Source of the DNA: Ricinus communis
Taxonomy: Eukaryota > Streptophyta > Magnoliopsida > Malpighiales > Euphorbiaceae
Direction: 5' to 3'
Assembly: GCF_019578655.1 (NCBI RefSeq)
Contig: NC_063257.1
Coordinates: forward strand, 27,111,939-27,175,938
DNA length: 64,000 bases
In this document: in pieces, positions 51,162 to 61,486 of the stretch
Numbering within the stretch: the first letter of the stretch is position 1
Layout of the letters: each line of letters opens with the position of its first letter
Translations under genes and position numbers: made by a program
Notes under the pieces: generated by a model
Told to the model about the DNA's origin: nothing
Seen by the model: only the letters and a program-made list of their open reading frames with translations
Databases searched by the model: none

Positions 51162-51665
51162 ACTAGCCTCCTTATATAGGAAGTTAAACCTAAACCCTAA
51201 TAAGAGAATCCTTATTAAAAAGAAATAAACTTCCTATATGATCTTATCCCTATAAGGAAGGATAAGATAAAGAGTAATCTAAACAAAAAAATCCTAAATA
51301 CATGGGAGAAAGTTCTCTTTATCCAGCACTTCCTAAAAGAAAGGAAATTATATAAAAGTGGGTCCACCATGAATTTATCTTGAAAAATTTGAAGCTCTCT
51401 TCTACAGGTTCCAACAGCTCACGGATTGTAAGGTGTGGTCACGCCTTATTGAAAATGATCTTCTGCCCAAATTTTTGCTCTTCCTTCAAAAGACTTAGTT
51501 TTTGACAAGTGATGCTTTAAAACATGTCTTTTGGCTGAATTTCACTCAATCCTTGATATTTCACCATCTAGACTAGAATAAACATAATTACCACAACTAA
51601 GCACATTATCCAATCAAAATGTAAAGGAATTAAACATAATAAGTATAACTATTTATGACCTATCA
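51162..51665 (-). repeat. Reverse-strand LTR fragment (right part)
   Basis: On the minus strand this begins TGATAGGTCATAAATAG (51665) and runs through AT-rich LTR-like DNA to CCTATATAAGG near 51179, a plausible TATA box, before the inserted element. The remaining 33 bases lie at 45299-45331. Its TG end abuts gag zinc-knuckle coding sequence at 51666, so this LTR appears to have inserted into, or recombined with, a gag-pol element. No matching second LTR is in the window. Confidence 0.55.
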
Positions 51666-51667
51666 GA

Positions 51668-51835
51668 CATGGTCATTATACACGTGATTGCCCTAATAAA
51701 AGGACCATGATTGTTAGAGATGGAATTATTGAATTTGAAAGTGAAAATAAAAATGATGATGAGAATGATGACATGCCAATTTCAGAGGATATTAGTGATG
51801 TTGACTATGCTAAAGGGGATATGTTAGTAGTATAA
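51668..51835 (+). pseudogene. Gag zinc-knuckle end and acidic linker
   Basis: Translation starts with HGHYTRDCPNKR, the last half of a CCHC zinc knuckle (the first two cysteines are lost at the LTR junction), followed by an acidic, Asp- and Asn-rich linker. It ends in an in-frame TAA at 51833; TAG TAG follows at 51875-51880 before protease in the same frame. Confidence 0.8.
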
Positions 51836-51889
51836 CGCACACTTAATTTGCAATGTAAACATGATGAACATGGATAGTAGCGTAAGAAT

Positions 51890-52306
51890 TTGTTTCATAC
51901 TCATTGTTTAATTGCTAATAAGTTATCTAACACGATTGTTGATAGTGGAAGTTGTACTAATATTGCTAGTACTTTTCTTGTGGAGAAATTGAAATTACTA
52001 ACTACCAAACACCTAAGGCCTTACAAGTTGCAATGCTTGAATGATAGTGGTGTTATGAAGGTAAATAATCAAGTACTAATTTTTTTTCCATTGGGAGATA
52101 TAAGGATGAGGTGCTTTGTGATGTGGTTTCCATGTATGCTAGACATTTTTTATTGGGAAGTCCTTGGAAATATGATATATGATAGGCGTGTGATTTATGA
52201 TAGGTTCAAGAATCGATATTCCTTGACTATTAATGGACAAAAGTTCAATCTTGGACCATCACCTCCCAAGGCCATTTTTTATGATCAAATGAGAATTAAA
52301 CAATAA
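51890..52306 (+). pseudogene. Retroviral-type aspartic protease remnant
   Basis: In one 138-codon open frame the motif IVDSGSCTNIASTFLVEKL carries the aspartic protease triad in the D-S-G form used by this plant gypsy group. Downstream, FFPLGDIRMRCFVMWFPC and YDRRVIYDRFKNRYSL match the family, but GRPW is degraded to GNM. It ends at TAA 52304. In a working element the protease cuts the polyprotein in the particle. Confidence 0.85.
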
Positions 52307-52529
52307 TATGAAGAGCCTGAATCTTCATATGGGGAAAAACTTGGGAGGGAGCAAGAAATTGTGAAAAGATAAAAAGGTGAAGTAAGTGGTAAAAGTAAGT
52401 GTAATGGGAAACACAAGGTGAAAGAAAACAAGGGAGATGAGAGTGAAAGAAAAATGAATGTGTATGCAAAGCTAATGATATGAGAAAAACACTAACCTTG
52501 AGGCAGCCTTTACTTGTACTTATGTACAA

Positions 52530-53390
52530 GGAAGTTTTGATGATTTCTAATGATCTTAATAAGGATTTTCCTAGTGTTGTTCTTGAGCTTTTGTAGGAAT
52601 ATGAAGACCTCTTTCCTAAAGTTGTGCCTAAAGGACTACCACCAATTTGAGGAATTGAACATCAAATTGATTTCATTCCGAGTGCAAGCATACCAAATAG
52701 GCCAGCATATTGATGCAACCCCGAAGGGACAAAAAAAATCCAAAGGCAAGTGAGTAAGCTTATGGATAAGGGATACGAAATAAAAGCATGAGTCTGTGTG
52801 CGGTTCCTATAATCTTAGTGCCTAAGAAAGATGGTTTATGGAGGATGTGTATTGATTATCGTGCCATCAATAAAATAACGGTAAAGTATCACCATCCTAT
52901 ACCTAGCCTAGGTGACATGTTGAATGAATAGGTGCTTGTGTGTTTTCTAAAGTGGATTTAAAATATGGATATCATCAAATAAGAATGTGTGAGGGTGATG
53001 AATGGAAAATTGCTTTTTAAAATGAAACATGGATTATATGAGCGGTTAGTCATGCCGTTTGGTTTAAGTAATGCTCCAAGTACTTTTATGTGATTGATGA
53101 ATCATGATTTGCGCACTTTCATTAGAAAGTTTGTAGTGGTTTATTTTGATGATATTATTGTGTATAGCAAATCTTTAGATGAGCATGTAATACACTTAAA
53201 GCTTATTTTTAATGTGTTAAGGCAAGAGACATTATATGCTAATCTTAAGAATTACACTATTTGCACTAATGAAATTACTTTTCTTGGATATACTGTTAAT
53301 GATAAGTGAATTCATGTTGATCAAGAAAAAGTAAAAGTAATTAGAGTGGTCAAACCTACTAGCGTGCATGATATTAGGAGTTTTCATGAT
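52530..53390 (+). pseudogene. Reverse transcriptase remnant
   Basis: The region covers the segment before RT (GIEHQIDFIPSASIPNRPAY, stop after it), then [20 protein letters not shown] at about 52824, [12 protein letters not shown] at about 52950, [13 protein letters not shown] near 53055 and the catalytic YFDD at 53142-53153. The frame is broken by stops at about 52614, 52651, 52711 and 52929, by an extra base after KIAF near 53018, and by TGA at 53092. The key aspartates are still visible, but the protein is not continuous. Confidence 0.87.
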
Positions 53391-53718
53391 CTTGCTAGCT
53401 TTTATAGGGGATTCATTAAGGATTTCTCTGCAATTGCTACACCTTTAACTGAATGCATTAATAAGAATGTGGGCTTTAAGTGGGAAAAAGAACAAGATGA
53501 TGCTTTTAACTTGCTAAAAGAAAAACTTACTTCAGCACCTTTACTTGCTTTGCCTGACTTTGCTAAAACCTTTGAGGTTGAGTGTGATGCAAGTGGAATA
53601 GGTATTAGTAGAGTCTTGATGCAAGAAAGAAGACCAATTGTGCTCTTTAGTGAGAAGCTAAGTGGAGCAAGTCTAAAAATTATGATATTGGATGGAGTTT
53701 TAAGGGCAATTGTTAGTG
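53391..53718 (+). pseudogene. RNase H remnant, truncated
   Basis: The connection HDLASFYRGFIKDFSAIATP leads to LPDFAKTFEVECDASGIG, where the first catalytic Asp of RNase H (DASG) is present, and to VLFSEKLSGASL. After that the rest of RNase H, including the other acidic residues, is deleted. The short sequence [10 protein letters not shown] at the end is a duplicate of integrase text found 80 bp later. Confidence 0.82.
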
Positions 53719-54200
53719 ACAGATGATGCAATTAATATTGCGGGGTTGTTCTTCAAAGAAATTATAAGATTGCATGGGGTTCTAAGGATAATTGTTAGTG
53801 ATAGAGATGTCAAGTTCCTTAGCCACTTTTGGAAGACACTTTGAAGCAAGTTGGGAACAAAGCTTATATTCTTAAAAAACTGTCATCCATAAACGGATGG
53901 ACAAACTGACATGGTTAATAGGACTCGCTCACAACTATTGAGGGCAATAATTCAAAGAAATTTGAAGAGTTGGGAAGAATTTTGCCATATGTTAAGTTTG
54001 CATACAATAGGAGTATTCATACTACAACAAATTGTTCATCTTTAAAGGTTGTATATGGGTTGAATCTATTAACTCCTATGGATTTACTGCCATTACCCAT
54101 TGATAAAGCTAATTTTGAAGGTAAGCAAAAAACTGAATTTGTTAAAAGCTTACATGAGAAAGTGCATGCTCAAATAGAGAAAAGAAATCAACAATAGGAA
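53719..54200 (+). pseudogene. Integrase remnant (core only in part)
   Basis: It starts at [20 protein letters not shown]. The HHCC zinc domain and the first catalytic Asp are missing through the same deletion. The second catalytic Asp is in [15 protein letters not shown] (53800-53808). The third acidic residue, usually Glu in TDGQTE, is Asp here (53908). Stops at about 53842 and 53890. A second frame carries LPYVKFAYNRSIHTTT and VYGLNLLTPMDLLPLP up to 54195. Confidence 0.85.
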
Positions 54201-54610
54201 AAGTAACACACAAGGGGAGAAAGAAAGTTGTATTTGAGCCGGGTGACTGACTACATTTGAACCAATTTGAGGATGGAAAGATTTCCAAGCCAAAGGAAGT
54301 CTAAGTTAATGCCAAGAGGGGATGGGCCATTCCAAGTTCTTGAAAGAATTAATGATAATGCCTACAAGCTAGATTTTCCAAGTGAGTATAGCAATTTGAG
54401 TGCTTCTTTTAATGTTACTTATATTTCTTTATTTGATGTAGGTGATAAAGTTGACAATGAGGCTGATTCGAGGACGAATCCTTACAAGGAGAGAGGGAAT
54501 GATGCAATAAGACAAGAACTACAAATGATACTTTAAGCTTTCAAGGAGATCTAATGCAAGAAGTTTTGTTGGACTTAATTAAAAATATTTGGAGTGTTCA
54601 AACACAACAA
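54201..54610 (+). pseudogene. Integrase C-terminal domain and polyprotein tail remnant
   Basis: From about 54215 the text GRRKVVFEPGD leads to a stop, then [15 protein letters not shown] and the conserved [22 protein letters not shown], a GPY/F-like integrase end. It closes with [15 protein letters not shown] and a stop at 54534. A +1 continuation reads LLDLIKNIW near 54570, similar to the tail of the family. I see no chromodomain. Confidence 0.8.
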
Positions 54611-55300
54611 GGCTTAGCCCAAGGCTTAAGATTGCAAAAGGGGTCCAAAATCATCAATTTAGTGCAATCAGTTTAGGTTGAACTCAAAGGTCCAATTAAA
54701 TTCATTTGAAGCCTTTTTATTTTCATTTTTATTAGGTTTTCTTAAGTTAAGGTATGGTTATTTGTCATTTGGAGTTACACAATAGATGCACATGATTAGT
54801 TATAATTTGGAGTTACAAAATGGATGCACAGGATTAGTTGTCATTTGGGAGTTACAAAATGAGTGCCATCAATGTAAAAATAACCACTTTTAATGAGTTT
54901 TAATGGGGATTAAAGGGGAAAACGTGGAAAAGCTCAAAAGACATCCATTTAGGGTTCTTTATCTTGTTTTGGTTATAAATATCAAAGCTAAATTCATTTG
55001 TAAGAATTAATTGATGAATGATAATCTTTATTTGCTCTTTGTGAGTGTTTTTGCTTAAGTTCTTGCATGAACTTTGAACTTATCAAATTATTTTTAGTTT
55101 GTAGCATTCTCTAAACAAAATCTTATGTTTGATTCTTAACTTATCAAATCATACTTGGTTTGTGGCATTTGGAGTTGAATTCAAGTGCTAGTTTCATTGT
55201 TGGAACTAGATTTTCCTAACTTCACTTGAGGAGATCCTTGGATTTTGGAATCATCTTGATTGGAGGGTGTTTTCTTGCATTCCATATGTATCATAACTAA
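54611..55300 (+). repeat. LTR-like region following the gag-pol remnant
   Basis: Non-coding and AT-rich. A TATA-like TTATAAATATC lies at 54973-54983 and is followed by text typical of the transcribed part of plant gypsy LTRs (TTTGTGAGTG, a repeated ACTTATCAAAT, TTTGTGGCATT). A short tandem element with GGAGTTACA(A/C)AA appears near 54771, 54811 and 54851. Exact LTR ends could not be fixed, and no second LTR of this copy is visible. Confidence 0.5.
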
Positions 55301-55304
55301 ATAG

Positions 55305-55511
55305 TTATTGGGGTATATGGTTGTTAAGATGATGATTTCCTATCAATTTCTCTACCATCAAAGTGCTAGTAATGTTTGTACAACTACCACTATCAATAAT
55401 GACATTGCATGTCTTCCCTTGAACATGGCATCTATTGTGGAATATGTTGTCCTCCTTTATTTGCGCATTAGGTGTGCACCTAGTAACCAAAGGAACACCT
55501 CTAGTCAACAA
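55305..55511 (-). pseudogene. Reverse-strand aspartic protease fragment of a gypsy element
   Basis: The minus-strand frame reads EDNIFHNRCHVQGKTCN followed by IIDSGSCTNITSTLMVEKL, the segment just before protease and its DSG active site. It is cut off soon after. It is the same family as the forward protease at 51890 but a different copy. The reverse gag fragment at 56640-57506 is probably from the same element, with about 1.1 kb of other sequence between. Confidence 0.85.
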
Positions 55512-55666
55512 ATAGTGTAAAGCACTAGTCTAGGCACCAATCTTCTTAAAGCGAAGGAAGAAGTCATAACTAAGTAACGAAGCCCCAACCAAAGGCTAGC
55601 GAGTTACCTCGATTTGTTTAGCTTCGGTCAGGTTGGTCTCCTTAGGATACCAACCAAACTAGCACA

Positions 55667-55861
55667 ATGAATCCTACTCCAAAAAGGAGCCTTGATGATA
55701 CAAATCCTACTAGCTTAAGGAATCCTAATCCAATAAAGAGTGTTAACTCAACTAGGAATTCTAATCCTGCAAGGAGTCCTGATGATATTAGGAGTTCAAG
55801 AAATGAGAGAAATCCTAATTCAACTAGGAGTCCTACTTCGATTCAAATTAAAAGTCAATGA
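55667..55861 (+). repeat. Degenerate short repeats rich in AATCCTAAT and AGGAGTCCT, open in one frame
   Basis: A 64-codon frame gives repeated NP, RSP and DD-like words, produced by imperfect repeats of about 24-30 bp. A related stretch is at 63500-63655, and similar words (GGAGATCCTAATGGTGCAAATCC) occur in the tandem units near 60560, 62440 and 63440. I do not recognise a protein, and its position among retroelement pieces suggests leader or tail sequence. Confidence 0.5.
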
Positions 55862-56590
55862 GCTTATCTAAGAATTTTGGGCTAAGGACACTTCAAGGCT
55901 TGAAGAATTGGATTTAAGTTCATGGCTCATTAATCTAATTCAATTTATTAGGCTTGAATGAATCTAATTAGGCTTAAAAAGACTAAAAAAGTTAATTGGA
56001 GCATATGAAGACTTTGGGCTTAACTTGGCTTATGTTATGAGTCTTATCTACATGACTTATGTAAATTAGGGTTTTATGGCTTATTATGGGCAGCCACACA
56101 TGTATTTTAACATAATTAGGACATTGTTTAAGTGATCTCTTTTAGCTAGGAAGGTTATCTTTATCCTATATGAGATGTAAATTCTTATAAGTTAAGATTT
56201 AGGGTTTCTAAGGCCTATATAAGGCTAGTACGAATTTTGATGTAATAAAAAAATTAAGTTGAAGTTGAAGTTGAATGATAATTGGTTTTTAAACCTTAAA
56301 ATTGTTTACTTTGTCTTTGTGTTCTTGTTTGAATGCAAATCTTACTTATCAAGGAGTTGATCTATCCTTGTGGTATACCTAGAATTGGGGTTTAAGGGAC
56401 TTAGTTTTCCTTAGTTTCTAATTCTTGATCATCTTTCTAAGTAATCTATTTTCTAACCTTTCTTAGGGGTTGAACTGAATTGGTTCTTGGAGTTTTCATG
56501 TTAATGTGTTGGAGGTCCATAATTTAAAAAAGGTTCTTAAGCTTATTCATGGAGGTTGCATATCACCTTGTTGCTTGAAACATTCTTACT
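55862..56590 (+). repeat. LTR-like region with TATA box, forward
   Basis: Non-coding. A clear TATA-type sequence CCTATATAAGG is at 56214-56224. It is followed by LTR-like transcribed text (TTCTTGTTTGAATGC, ACTTATCAAGGAG, CTTGTGGTATACC) to about 56580. The portion 55850-56220 is strongly similar to 63650-64000, which ends inside the same TATA box. It separates the reverse protease fragment from the reverse gag, so it probably inserted there. Confidence 0.6.
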
Positions 56591-56639
56591 CCTTCTCCCA
56601 TAAAAAATAGCCTTATCATCTCCTCTTTTGTTTCCTTTC

Positions 56640-57506
56640 CATTGATTATACTAATTAGGCCTATTGCTTGAAGTGCCTTTTTGTTCCAACCTTGTTGTGC
56701 CCCTTGATTTTAATTGCTTTTCAACCTTAATTGCAAGATGAACTAACTCCTCAAGTTCTACATAATGTTGCAATTTGACCCTATCCGCAATCTCTTTATT
56801 GGGCCCACCAATAAAAAGTGCAATGGTAGCTTCCCTATCTTCATCCAAATCAGTCCTTGTCATGAACATTTCCATTTCCTTATAATAATCCTCTACCTTC
56901 CTAGTACCTTTCTTCAAAGCTTGGAGTCTTTAATGTAAATCCCTATGGTAATGTCTATGTACAAAATGTCTTTTCATGATGATTTTGAGAGTATGCCAAG
57001 TATCAATAGGCTCTTCCATGTTTCTTCTCCTACTCACCACCAATTGATCCCACCACACTATTGCATACTCAAAAATTGAGTTACCACTAACTTTACCTTC
57101 TTTTCCTCATAAAAATTATGACAATCAAAGATAAGGTCTACTTGCTTTTCCAACTCCAAGTATGCCTCCAGATTTGATTTTCCTAAAAAGGTAGGAATCC
57201 TAAGTTTGATGCTACCCAAATTTCTATCCACATCATCATTATACCCATAGTAACCACCAAACTCACCTCCACTATTCCCTCTACCCATTTACATTGTTTC
57301 AACCCACAGCTAACACTCACAGTTGTGGCATTATCATCATCATTATAGCTTAAATCTAAATCTTTCTCATTGCCTACCAAGTTCTGCCTATTATTTCTTG
57401 CACAAGCATTAGAATTGATTTGCTCTAATATGGCTCTTTGGTTGGCTGCCATATATAACTGCTTCTTTTCCATAGCCTCATTGATGTTCATTATACTCCA
57501 TTGCAC
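56640..57506 (-). pseudogene. Reverse-strand Ty3/gypsy gag remnant
   Basis: From the N-terminal side on the minus strand: MEKKQLYMAANQRAILEQIN (starting near 57476), then a frameshift to GSIKLRIPTFLGKSNLEAYLELEKQVDLIF (near 57210), the start of the retrotransposon gag domain. After another break comes VEDYYKEMEMFMTRTDLDEDREATIALF with VELEELVHLAIKVEKQLKS, the end of that domain. The order and spacing fit a plant gypsy gag with small indels. The zinc knuckle is not seen. Nothing here is intact. Confidence 0.85.
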
Positions 57507-57509
57507 TTT

Positions 57510-57800
57510 TTCATTTCCGCGTGAGCCTACCTAATAATACTTCGACCCAAATTACTTCATTGTATGCCTCCTAAACATCAAAATGCTTGCATTACTGCTT
57601 GTATTACGCTTGGATTAATAAAAAGCAACATGATTTCTCCCTTACGGGTGTGGATTTACATCTCATCTTGCTTCATCATCAAGCTAAGCCCAATGCCACC
57701 CTGCTGTTTGTCAATTGAGTTTCCATGATTCCTTACACTAATCCTTGTGTCATCAGAAGTCATCGTGCCTAGAGGAACTGATGCAAACCCAAAGCCTAAG
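57510..57800 (-). repeat. Leader-like sequence next to the reverse gag; partial copy of the 0.95-kb tandem unit
   Basis: The text with AAATTACTTCATTGTATGC, CTTGTATTACGCTTGGATT and TTGCTTCATCATCAAGCTAAGCCC recurs at 61340-61480, 62240-62350 and 63200-63340, the ends of the tandem units. Its position directly upstream of gag on the minus strand suggests that it is the untranslated leader of that element, which would make the tandem units LTR or leader material. No primer site was recognised. Confidence 0.5.
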
Positions 57801-58412
57801 GAGCCAAGTAGCCAACCAAGTCAAGGAGATCAAGTTCCAAGCCCAAATTATCCATTAAAATCAAGTTCCAAACCAAGTAGCAAAATTAATTAGGAAACAA
57901 TGGTAGCCACCTCTTATGGTTATTTAGAAGTATTAGTGCTTGTTTTGGTCATTCTTTCCTATATGCCAAATTTGTTTCTTATTCTTTCATTTAGAAAACA
58001 TTCTAACAATGCCTAATATACTACTTAGGCATTTTTAGGGGAAACTCAAGGGGGAGGCACCATTTTAAATGATTATGAAGATCTCTTTGATTTACTAAAT
58101 CAATTAAGTTGCATATTTTTCTATTTAGGAAGATTTTAATTTAGGGTTTATTTGTTATTTCCTACCTTAGATTAATTCCTTATTACATATGGGAATTAGG
58201 TTTTATTTTCTCTATTTAAATTCATTGTACTTATCAAGACTTGTCTTGTGGCATTCCTTTATGACTTATCACTCATCTTCTTCCTTAAACTTGAACGTGG
58301 CATCCAAAACCTTTTCTATACTAAGGTTCACACATCTAGTAAAGTGTTGGGTCAGGGTCCTTGTTCGCGAATCTAACTTTAGATGTTCTTCATAACAATT
58401 TTGCAATGTGAC
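57801..58412 (+). repeat. LTR-like region, forward
   Basis: Non-coding. A TATA-like CTATTTAAATTC is at 58209-58220, followed by TTGTACTTATCAAGAC and CTTGTGGCATTCC, words shared with the LTR-like regions at 54.9-55.2 and 56.3 kb. Ends are undefined. Confidence 0.45.
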
Positions 58413-59184
58413 TTTTGCAAATCCATCAAGAATCATATTAGGAACAAGGAATGATGGAGATTTTAATTTTGCAAATCCTGAATCGAAGTATTGGGCGTGT
58501 CTTGATTCTCATTGTTTCCTATTTCCTCTAGAAGATTCATCCACAATCATTCGGAGAATGATATCAATACACGATCAACTAATTTTATTTCTTCGCATTT
58601 GTCTAAGCATTGGATCGTTGCCTATGATTGCCACTTCCACGTGCTTTCACTCGACACTGGTGTTTATGTTCCCCAGATAAAACCAAACCATTATACTAGA
58701 TAGAGATTAGAAAGAGAGGCACAAAACAAACGAGCAAAATGAGAACATAGGTAAGATTTTGGATCCAATAAGGAAAGAAATCACCAATTCTTTGTTCTCT
58801 TCTATATAGCTAAGTGTAAGGATCAAATCGAATTCATTTAAAGTAATCTGAGTTGAAGTGTTATTAGAAAGGCCTATACGAATTTCACCTTGTTTCTATT
58901 AAGCTGGATCATAAAATTTGGAACCACGAGAGTTGTTGACTAATCCAGCCCTCTCTTGTTCTTAATTAGACTTCAGTTTATTCATCTTTCTTTCTTTATT
59001 TATTCATATTTAGCCTCTAGTTCTTTCTTTATTTATTTACTCATATTCATATTTCTTCCTTACGAGCATTGATTTACGTCTCGTCCTGCTTGATCATCAA
59101 GCTAAGCCTCAATGCTACCGGTTAAGCTCGTCAATTAAGTTTCTATGATTCTTTATGCCAATCCTTATGTCATAAGAAGTCATC
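58413..59184. repeat. Tandem unit A, rearranged copy with an internal inversion
   Basis: The first part (about 58436-58860) aligns with units B-D: AATGATGGAGAT, AATCCTGAATCGAAG, CATTCGGAGAATGATATCAATAC, GAACATAGGTA. The middle, 58870-59028, matches the reverse complement of the B-D segment 61140-61320 (for example CCTCTCTTGTTCTTAATT against AATAAAGAACAAGAGAGG). The end (59075-59105, TTGATCATCAAGCTAAGCC) is forward again. ORF-like stretches at 58408-58703 have no recognised domain. Confidence 0.6.
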
Positions 59185-59350
59185 GTGCCTAGAGGAACTA
59201 ATGCAAACCCAAAGCCCAAGGAGCCAAGTTACCTACCAAGTCATGGAGATCATGTTCTAAGCCCAAATGCCAAGAGAGGCCCACTTACAAGGGCTAGGGC
59301 CAAAAGAATGAAGGAGGCCTTAAATGGGCTTATTCAAGATATTTGGATCA
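59185..59350 (+). pseudogene. Gypsy polyprotein C-terminal tail remnant
   Basis: A 75-codon frame includes GPLTRARAKRMKEALNGLIQDIW, which I recognise as the extreme C-terminus of plant gypsy gag-pol polyproteins of the type seen at 51.7-54.6 kb. No integrase precedes it, so it is a stray fragment. The same opening (CATCGTGCCTAGAGGAACTGATGC) occurs at 57766-57790 without the tail. Confidence 0.65.
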
Positions 59351-60531
59351 AAGCACCAAATCCACATGGAGAGTTAAGTTTAATAAAGCCCAATTCTCTT
59401 CCATATGGCTAAGCGTAAGGATCAAATCAAATTGATTTAAACACAAGAGTAGACAGAGAACATAAAAAGAAAGGAAGGACATGAGCAATAACTCTAGGTT
59501 TGCTAGTTCAGTTCTTCATATGTCCATAAAGTTCTTACAAGAACCCATAACTTGATTTCTCTCATTTGTTCATTTCTTTTGTGCCTCGCTTCCATGAGCT
59601 TTCATTTTGAAAGGAAAATTACTTTAAATATTATTGATAAGTTAAAATCTATAAAGAAATTCGTTTTAGGCTTTATAAGCCCAAAAAAACCCGAATCCTA
59701 GCTTACTTAGGAAACATATCTCAAAAGGATAGAGATAATCTTCCTAATTAAAAGATAACTAAAGAGAATTCCTAATTAAGCTAAAACACACAAGTACCCA
59801 CCTAGAGCAACTAAAGAAAACCCTAATCTAAAAACAAATCATACGCATGGGCCTTATTTAAGTGTAAGCTAAATAGGCCCATATAAGAAGCTTAAACTAA
59901 AGCCCAAATGTGGCTTGTAGAACTGGCCCATCTGGAACTTGGACTTATAATATATTAAAAGAGATGTGACCCACACTATCTTGTCTCAAATAATCTCCTT
60001 GGTCTGCCCACATGTGGAATGCTAAGACTTAGATATGCTTTGTTAAGGCCTCTTGATACTTCTTAGCTCTTAATCTAGTAATAGGGCCTTGTGGTAAGGC
60101 TTTTGGATCCTCAGACCATTGCACTTGATCTTGCTCTCTATGTCCATATTCTTCAAGATCCTTAGCCTTTTCTATTTGGCCTTGATCTAGCAACTCTTAT
60201 CCATCATCTTCAAGCTTTCCATACCCTTTCTTAGGCTAGTTGATACGAACGTGGCTAACTTGTGCCAAACCCATATTCAATGTTGATGTCTTCACTAAGG
60301 ATCGTTCACCTAATCAAGCAAAGAACTCTAACTCCCAATAGGACCCTTAAATAACTTGTACTTAAGCACTTTATTTATAAGGAATTAAAGATTGTTTAAC
60401 ATAAATAAAAATTTAGATTAAACTAAATTTGTAAAATACCAAGCCTCCATTGGATAAATTCACCAAGTCCATAAAGAACAAAAAAATAGAATTAACTCCA
60501 AAATAATTCATATTTAACAACTCACTTTACA
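59351..60531. other. Non-coding stretch without recognisable genes
   Basis: The first 180 bp or so (59385-59570) resemble part of the tandem unit (AGCGTAAGGATCAAATCAAATTG, AGAAAGGAAGGAC). The remainder is AT-rich with many stops in all frames. Reverse-strand text near 60060-60330 looks like low-complexity retroelement untranslated sequence, but I cannot assign it. No tRNA, promoter or array was recognised. Confidence 0.5.
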
Positions 60532-61486
60532 AGAGTCCTCATGCTTAGAGGAAGAAGGAAGGATGGAGATCCTAATGGTGCGAATCCTGAGTCAAAATAT
60601 TTGGGCATGATTCAATTCTCGACTTTCCCTCTTATCTCTAAAAAATTCCTCCGCGATTATTCAGAGAATGATATCAGTACACAATCAACTAATTTTGTTT
60701 CTTCACATTCCTCTAAGCATTGGATCGGTGCCTATGATTACCACTTCCATACGCTTTCACTCAACACTTGTGTTTATGCTCCCCATATAAAATCAAACCA
60801 ACATACTAGATAGAGATTAGACAGAAAGACATAAAAGAAACAAAAAGATGAGAATATAGGTAGTACTTCAGATCCGATAAGGAAAGAAATCACATGTTTT
60901 TTGTTCTCTTCCATACTGCTAAGCATAAGGATCAAATCAAATTGATTTAAACACAAGCACAGACAAAGAACACAAGAGAAAGGAAGGACGTGAGGGATAA
61001 GTCTATGCTCACTAGCGCGAGTGTTGATAAGTCCACAAATTTCTTCAAGGAACCCATAACTTGATTTTCTGTAAGGTAGAAAACTGAAATAATATACTCA
61101 TTAGCCTCAAGTATTCGGTTGCATGTGATTTTTATAGTGCGAAAGCCCTCATTCCATAAGAAGGACTAGAAGCTAAATATGAGTAAATAAATAAATAAAT
61201 AAGGATTAATAAACTAAAGTCAAATAAAGAACAAGAGAGGAGTTGACTAGGCAACAACTTTCATATTCTTAAATTTTATGAGCCAGCTTTATAAAAATAA
61301 GGGTAAATTGGGGTGGGCCTACCTAAAAATACTCCAACCAAAATTACTTCATTATATGCATTTCAAACATCAAAGCGCTCGAATTTTGGCTTGTATTACA
61401 CTTGGATTAGTAAAAAACAGCCTGATTACTCCCTTACCCATGTGGATTTACATCTCTCCTCCTTGATCATCAAGCTAAGCCCTAAT
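60532..61486. repeat. Tandem unit B (about 0.95 kb)
   Basis: First well-preserved unit of a head-to-tail array. Landmarks in order: GTCAAAATATTTGGGCATG at 60590, GAATGATATCAGTACACAATC, TAGATAGAGATTAGA at 60807, ATCCGATAAGGAAAGAAATC at 60873, GGATCAAATCAAATTG, AAGTCTATGCTCACTAGCG at 60999, CTATAAAAATC on the minus strand near 61134, AATAAATAAATAA and TTGATCATCAAGCTAAGCCC at 61464. A possible reverse TATA box and the link to a gag leader suggest LTR-derived DNA. No gene is supported. Confidence 0.75.

Larger units (their letters stand above)
51666..54610 (+). pseudogene. Degenerate Ty3/gypsy gag-pol polyprotein (chromovirus-like)
   Basis: Forward-strand coding remnants follow the Ty3/gypsy order gag knuckle, protease, reverse transcriptase, RNase H, integrase, and are broken by many stops and frameshifts. 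The gag upstream of the knuckle is missing because a reverse LTR abuts at 51665. A large piece from mid RNase H to the integrase core is deleted at about 53690-53720. The C-terminal text ([19 protein letters not shown]) is typical of a common plant gypsy family that I take to be chromovirus-related; the exact lineage (CRM, Reina or other) is unproven. It cannot produce a functional protein. Confidence 0.88.

Noticed and set aside
52296..52529. Reverse-strand ORF with His/Phe-rich, signal-like sequence
   Set aside because: It is the antisense reading of the charged linker between protease and reverse transcriptase of the gypsy pseudogene.
58408..58703. Repeated ORFs with SENDI and KHWI words (also 60541-60813 and 61313-61624)
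   Set aside because: They recur because they sit in the 0.95-kb tandem unit. They change frame and length between units, and no protein family is recognised.
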